This document shows positions 33,973 to 37,266 of a stretch of DNA of 37,266 nucleotides, piece by piece. This DNA comes from Anaerolineae bacterium. GTDB lineage: Bacteria; Chloroflexota; Anaerolineae; B4-G1; SLSP01. Both the position numbers and the translations under genes were made by a program. The stretch spans positions 1-37,266 of the forward strand of contig JAFGFI010000369.1 in NCBI GenBank assembly GCA_016931185.1. The letters run 5' to 3'. Within the stretch, counting starts at the first letter, position 1. Every line of letters starts with the position of its first letter. The notes beneath the pieces are model-generated. The model had not been told where the DNA came from. It searched no databases and saw only the letters and a list, made by a program, of their open reading frames with translations.

Positions 33973-36591
33973 TTACTCTTTTACAACTAATGGCAAGAAA
34001 ACCTGATAGGCGCGCGCCACCTCAAACGTGAATTCTACTGTATCCGAGATCGTGTGACCATATTGCACTGTATCTGGATCGGAGAACGTCGCGCGGAACT
34101 CGTAATCGAAATACGGCGTGATCTCTGCCAACGTCGCGGTGAAATAACCTGCGGCTCGATGCACGTATGTTCCCGTGGTCCAGATAGAATCCCCCACTAC
34201 ACGCCAATCCAGGGCAACACTACCATCTTGGTCCCGATCACTACCAAAGGGTAAGGTAACATCAACTTCAGAAGTCTCATTCCATACAGCACGCGGTAGC
34301 ACAACCAGCATCCTATCCGGGTCTGCACCACGATACACGGGTACGTATGATTGCAACGACGGCACACCGCAGAGATCTAGCACCGACAGGTTCACAGAAG
34401 GCGCAGGGGATGGATAAGTATTCCAGTCCACAAAGTGCCAGCCTTCAACGACGCCGTTCTGCACCACCGAACTCCCCGCGCCGACCCCATAGGCCTGCCA
34501 GGTTACACTCACTGTGTCGCGCCGCCAATAGGACCAGTAATACGTACCATCCGGAGGATTTGTTATCCCTCGGAGGCTGGAAACAAAACCATTATCTTCC
34601 TGGTACGGCACACCGGCGCGCTCCAAAACTTGCAGACCGCTAAGGTGTGATTCACTGAAGGCAACACACGCCGTTTCCAATACCTGCACCGTGTTATCCT
34701 CAAACGTGTAATCAATCACCAGGCCAGCGTAATTTTGCTCATCATCGGGCATAGAGAACGTAGGGCGAAGTGGATACGCCTTCCCCAATAACGCGGGTAT
34801 GGCCTGTGTAGTTGCCATCAAGTTATCAGATGGCAATATTCCCCACGGCGATTCCCACACCCAAACGAAGGGACCATCCGCCTTTTGATAGGTTGCCAGC
34901 GCGTTATAAGGCGAATATCCATTCTTGGCCCAGTTCTTTGTCAGATCTTCCCCGGCAGCAACCAACCCCTGGATTGCGTAAGCCGTGGCGTTCGCATTGT
35001 CCCACCCGCCGAGCGCGTCCTGCGCCGAGCGGAGATAGGCCGTCGCACTAACTACACACGTCGCCGTAGAAGGGGTCCCGGCAGCTATTAATGCCTGGAG
35101 CGCGAGACCGGTGCTATCTGGTTTGCTGTAACCCCACGCATCCGACCAACTGCCATCGGCGGCTTGCAAACTCTTGAGATGCTGCACAGCTTCTCCTGGA
35201 ATCGCCTGCTCTGCTGCCGCCAGTCCCAACAATGCAAATGCCTGATCCCAGGCATCGGCAGGATCGCCATACGTCCCTGCCGTCGGACTGTAATAACCCT
35301 GCGTCAATAAACTCACCAGGTCTATGCCGCCAAAGGTATAGGGCGACTCGCCTGCCGCAATAAGGGCCAGTAGCGACTTCCCGGCCTCCGTTGCACCGCC
35401 GGCGCTATAGGAAGCCACCGCATTTGAGAGATATGCCATCACCGAGGTCATTTCGCTGCCCGCATTGACTGTCGCGGGATCATACCCCCCCGTGCTATAA
35501 GCCAACACTGCGTCCAACGTGTTCCCCATACTTCCCCATGAACCATCGGGCTGCTGCTGTTCTGCCAGCCAGGCGAGGGCGCGTTGCGCGCGCTGCTGCC
35601 GTCCAAAGATGGGCAATGGGGCTTCCGCAAGACCCTGGATCGCGTGCGCCGTCGCCAAAATTCCGCTTGCCTCAGCGGAGAAACTGCCGTCCGGTTGTTG
35701 GAAGCTCAACAACACCGCATAAGGATCTCCCACGCGGGTCGCCCAGCTCTCTGTCGCGGGCACATAGCCCAATGCAGCAAGCGCCTGGATCGCGGCTGCG
35801 GTCGAATCCACGCTCAACACCGGATCTCCCGTTACCCAATCCTCATACCCCCACCCCCCAGAAGACATCTGCTGTTCACGCAAATACTCCACAGCTTCTA
35901 TCAAAGCCGGCGCGCCCACCGTGTAGTTGCCACTGGCGACTAACGCCTGTACCACAGAGGCCGTGGTATCCACGTCGCTATCAGTTCCCCAACCCCAGCC
36001 GCCATCGTCGTGACGCAACCCAACCAGATAATCGGTCGCCGCTGCCGGAACCGGCTCCTGTGCTGCTGCCAGGCCCACAATCGCCCACCATTGGTTGCCC
36101 GTGCCGCCCGCGCCATACTTACCGGTTGTCGTGCTATATACACCGGTCAATGCCTGGATAAGATCCATGCCGCCAAAATCACGCGGGCCGGCATCCACGG
36201 CAACCACCGCCGTCGCCAACATCCCCACGCGCCCGGCGTTCAAAGTCCCCGTCATTGCGCCGTTATGCGTGTACGTCACCGCTGCCGTCGCCAGGTAATC
36301 CAACGGGGTGAGGCCGGTCGTCATCGCCGTTAACGCCTCGATTGGACGATTCGCAGCCGCGATAGCCAACACCGATTTGATCGTCAAGAATTCATCACCG
36401 CCGACACTGCCATCCGCCAACACCTGCGTTTGCAAATACCCCACGGCATTACCGATCACAACACTGTAATCGGAAGCACCTGCCGTCTCTGCCACCGCTT
36501 CCACCGGGGACATCAACGCGCCCACACCTCCCAACGCCAACATCGCACCCAACACCGCCAACACCGAAGCCCATATCCAACGTTTCATCAT
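33973..36591 (-). CDS. Secreted intrinsic-factor/transcobalamin-like protein (alpha/alpha toroid repeats plus DUF4430-like domain)
   Basis: An 872-residue exported protein. Residues 1-38 look like a signal peptide (MMKRW, hydrophobic core, Ala-rich end). Residues about 41-605 hold many prenyltransferase/squalene-cyclase-type repeats (DGGWGWG, DGSWG, DGSWSDAWG, each followed by D-S/T-T-A-x-x-x-Q-A-L). Two halves resemble each other: FGGMDLIQALTGVY (139-152) versus FGGIDLVSLLTQGY (420-433). The toroid ends in MATTQAIPALLGKAYPL (592-608), like the AQxLPxLxGKxY end of animal intrinsic factor. A beta domain follows (about 622-725, FVSSLRGI, TYYWSYWR). A beta-sandwich-like tail ends in YQVFLPLVVKE. 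No terpene-cyclase DxDD motif is evident. Start ATG is preceded by GGAGGAGG. Control by the upstream cobalamin riboswitch supports corrinoid binding. Confidence 0.78.
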   Translation of the reverse strand: MMKRWIWASVLAVLGAMLALGGVGALMSPVEAVAETAGASDYSVVIGNAVGYLQTQVLADGSVGGDEFLTIKSVLAIAAANRPIEALTAMTTGLTPLDYLATAAVTYTHNGAMTGTLNAGRVGMLATAVVAVDAGPRDFGGMDLIQALTGVYSTTTGKYGAGGTGNQWWAIVGLAAAQEPVPAAATDYLVGLRHDDGGWGWGTDSDVDTTASVVQALVASGNYTVGAPALIEAVEYLREQQMSSGGWGYEDWVTGDPVLSVDSTAAAIQALAALGYVPATESWATRVGDPYAVLLSFQQPDGSFSAEASGILATAHAIQGLAEAPLPIFGRQQRAQRALAWLAEQQQPDGSWGSMGNTLDAVLAYSTGGYDPATVNAGSEMTSVMAYLSNAVASYSAGGATEAGKSLLALIAAGESPYTFGGIDLVSLLTQGYYSPTAGTYGDPADAWDQAFALLGLAAAEQAIPGEAVQHLKSLQAADGSWSDAWGYSKPDSTGLALQALIAAGTPSTATCVVSATAYLRSAQDALGGWDNANATAYAIQGLVAAGEDLTKNWAKNGYSPYNALATYQKADGPFVWVWESPWGILPSDNLMATTQAIPALLGKAYPLRPTFSMPDDEQNYAGLVIDYTFEDNTVQVLETACVAFSESHLSGLQVLERAGVPYQEDNGFVSSLRGITNPPDGTYYWSYWRRDTVSVTWQAYGVGAGSSVVQNGVVEGWHFVDWNTYPSPAPSVNLSVLDLCGVPSLQSYVPVYRGADPDRMLVVLPRAVWNETSEVDVTLPFGSDRDQDGSVALDWRVVGDSIWTTGTYVHRAAGYFTATLAEITPYFDYEFRATFSDPDTVQYGHTISDTVEFTFEVARAYQVFLPLVVKE

Positions 36592-36669
36592 ATATCCTCC
36601 TCCAAAGTGACAACAACGAATTAAGAAAAGCATAAATTGATCGCAAAATCAATTACAGCCCTTTCAGAT

Positions 36670-36706
36670 AAAAAAACGCCCCCTCACGTGAAGAGGGGGC
36701 GTTTTT
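36670..36706 (-). terminator. Riboswitch expression-platform terminator
   Basis: Minus-strand stem CGCCCCCTC / GAGGGGGCG with a 7-nt loop, extended by A/T pairs and followed by seven T. It lies between the aptamer and the start codon, where a cobalamin-dependent terminator is expected. Confidence 0.88.
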
Positions 36707-36729
36707 CATAACAAACCCTATATTTTCAC

Positions 36730-36915
36730 GTGCCACACCTTTCCGCGAAGGTCAGAATCCAGGGGTTAATCTGAATTCACGAGCACCGGCTGGGGCGGAG
36801 TATCGGGCTTGAGACTTATAAGCCTACTTATAGGTCCTATACCGTTGCGGGACAGCGCCGGATTTACACCGGACTTCCTCGCTTTAAGGCTACTTGTCAA
36901 TCAAACAAGTTGCCA
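36730..36915 (-). promoter_or_regulatory. Cobalamin riboswitch
   Basis: On the minus strand the core AAGTCCGGTGTAAATCCGGC is followed by GCTGTCCCGCAACGGT, matching the conserved cobalamin aptamer core. The B12 box appears as GCCCGATACTCCGCC (36794-36808). A later stem-loop region leads to the terminator at 36670-36706. By the usual mechanism, bound adenosyl- or methylcobalamin favours termination and lowers expression of the downstream binding-protein and ECF genes. Outer boundaries are approximate. Confidence 0.92.
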
Positions 36916-36947
36916 CCTCAACCGAGCAGTATTCAATTATAGCCACG

Positions 36948-36975
36948 AGTATAACATAGAGATGTTTAATGGCAA
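36948..36975 (-). promoter_or_regulatory. Candidate promoter of the cobalamin-riboswitch operon
   Basis: TTGCCA, a 16-nt spacer and TATACT on the minus strand, each one base from consensus. Transcription would begin about 25-30 nt before the aptamer. Confidence 0.6.
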
Positions 36976-36994
36976 ATTCACGAGGCGCCTTGTG

Positions 36995-37266
36995 TACCTT
37001 CCAGGAAGCTGTGAGTACCTTACACAGGCTAAACACGTGGGCTGGACGCCAGTTTTCCGCATAATCAAGCCGCTTTAAACTTCCTGGAAGGTTAAATCTC
37101 ACGAGTTACCTACCTTCCAGGAAGCTGTGAGTACCTTACACAGGCTAGACACGTGGGCTGGACGCCAGTTTTCCGCATAATCAAGCCGCTTTAAGCTTCC
37201 TGGAAGGTTAAATCTCACGAGTTACCTACCTTCCAGGAAGCTGTGAGTACCTTACACAGGCTAAAC
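36995..37266. repeat. 116-bp tandem repeat, two full units and a partial third, open at the window end
   Basis: Units begin TACCTTCCAG at 36995, 37111 and 37227. The first two differ at only two of 116 positions. Each unit carries a long inverted repeat: in unit 2 ACCTTCCAGGAAGCT (37112-37126) pairs with AGCTTCCTGGAAGGT (37194-37208), a 15-bp stem around a 67-nt loop. No coding content was recognised. The array extent is unknown because it runs off the edge. Confidence 0.9.

Noticed and set aside
33973..36591. Terpene or squalene cyclase / protein prenyltransferase
   Set aside because: The toroid repeats alone suggest it, but no DxDD catalytic motif is evident, the protein is exported, and the following beta domain plus cobalamin riboswitch fit a corrinoid binder better.
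36890..37102. 70-codon minus-strand frame next to the riboswitch
   Set aside because: It covers the candidate promoter and the tandem repeat and has no start signal or recognisable features.
36995..37266. CRISPR array
   Set aside because: The 116-bp period has no unique spacers; the whole unit is repeated almost identically.

Overview
The window looks like a chromosomal segment of a Chloroflexota bacterium, most likely Anaerolineae-like. The reasons are gene content and style rather than any search: a dcw cluster without murE, many GTG/TTG starts, a secreted protein ending in a YQVFLPLVVKE-type tail, a NurA gene, and gaps crowded with short palindromic repeats. Lineage is inference. No rRNA, tRNA, CRISPR array, transposase or phage gene was recognised.

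Layout. 1-8.1 kb (minus strand): a GNAT-HAD fusion protein and ornithine aminotransferase, a large hybrid sensor histidine kinase, and a pair made of a URO-D-family protein and an enolase-superfamily dehydratase. 8.1-8.75 kb: a gene-free block with hairpins and a 62-bp tandem repeat. 8.75-26.6 kb (minus): a nearly complete division and cell-wall cluster, transcribed mraZ-rsmH-ftsL-ftsI-murF-mraY-murD-ftsW-murG-cvpA-murC-(50-aa ORF)-murB-ddl-ftsQ-ftsA-ftsZ. It is led by a strong promoter with four 10-bp-spaced TGGG boxes typical of MraZ autoregulation. 26.8-28.6 kb (plus): nurA and a small HAS-barrel-like protein, ending at a bidirectional terminator. 28.65-36.95 kb (minus): an operon headed by a cobalamin riboswitch. 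36.99 kb to the end: a 116-bp tandem repeat running off the window.

The most notable system is the riboswitch operon. A B12 aptamer and intrinsic terminator precede a secreted 872-residue protein whose architecture (alpha/alpha toroid repeats, then a DUF4430-like beta domain) resembles animal intrinsic factor and transcobalamin. Next come a membrane-anchored, cysteine-rich protein with a second DUF4430-like domain, and a full ECF transporter (S, T and a fused double ATPase). Together they suggest capture of cobalamin or another corrinoid outside the cell by intrinsic-factor-like proteins and delivery to an ECF importer.

A second theme is a family of short palindromic elements, core GCCATT-N4-AATGGC, some with an AT-rich tail, dispersed from about 11 to 34 kb. 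Copies lie between genes, supply a stop codon, form N-termini (MurC and the cysteine-rich protein), and appear inside reading frames (MurD, RsmH, EcfT, probably FtsI). An unrelated palindrome lies inside Ddl. This resembles the protein-coding palindromic elements known from Rickettsia, here inside essential cell-wall genes.
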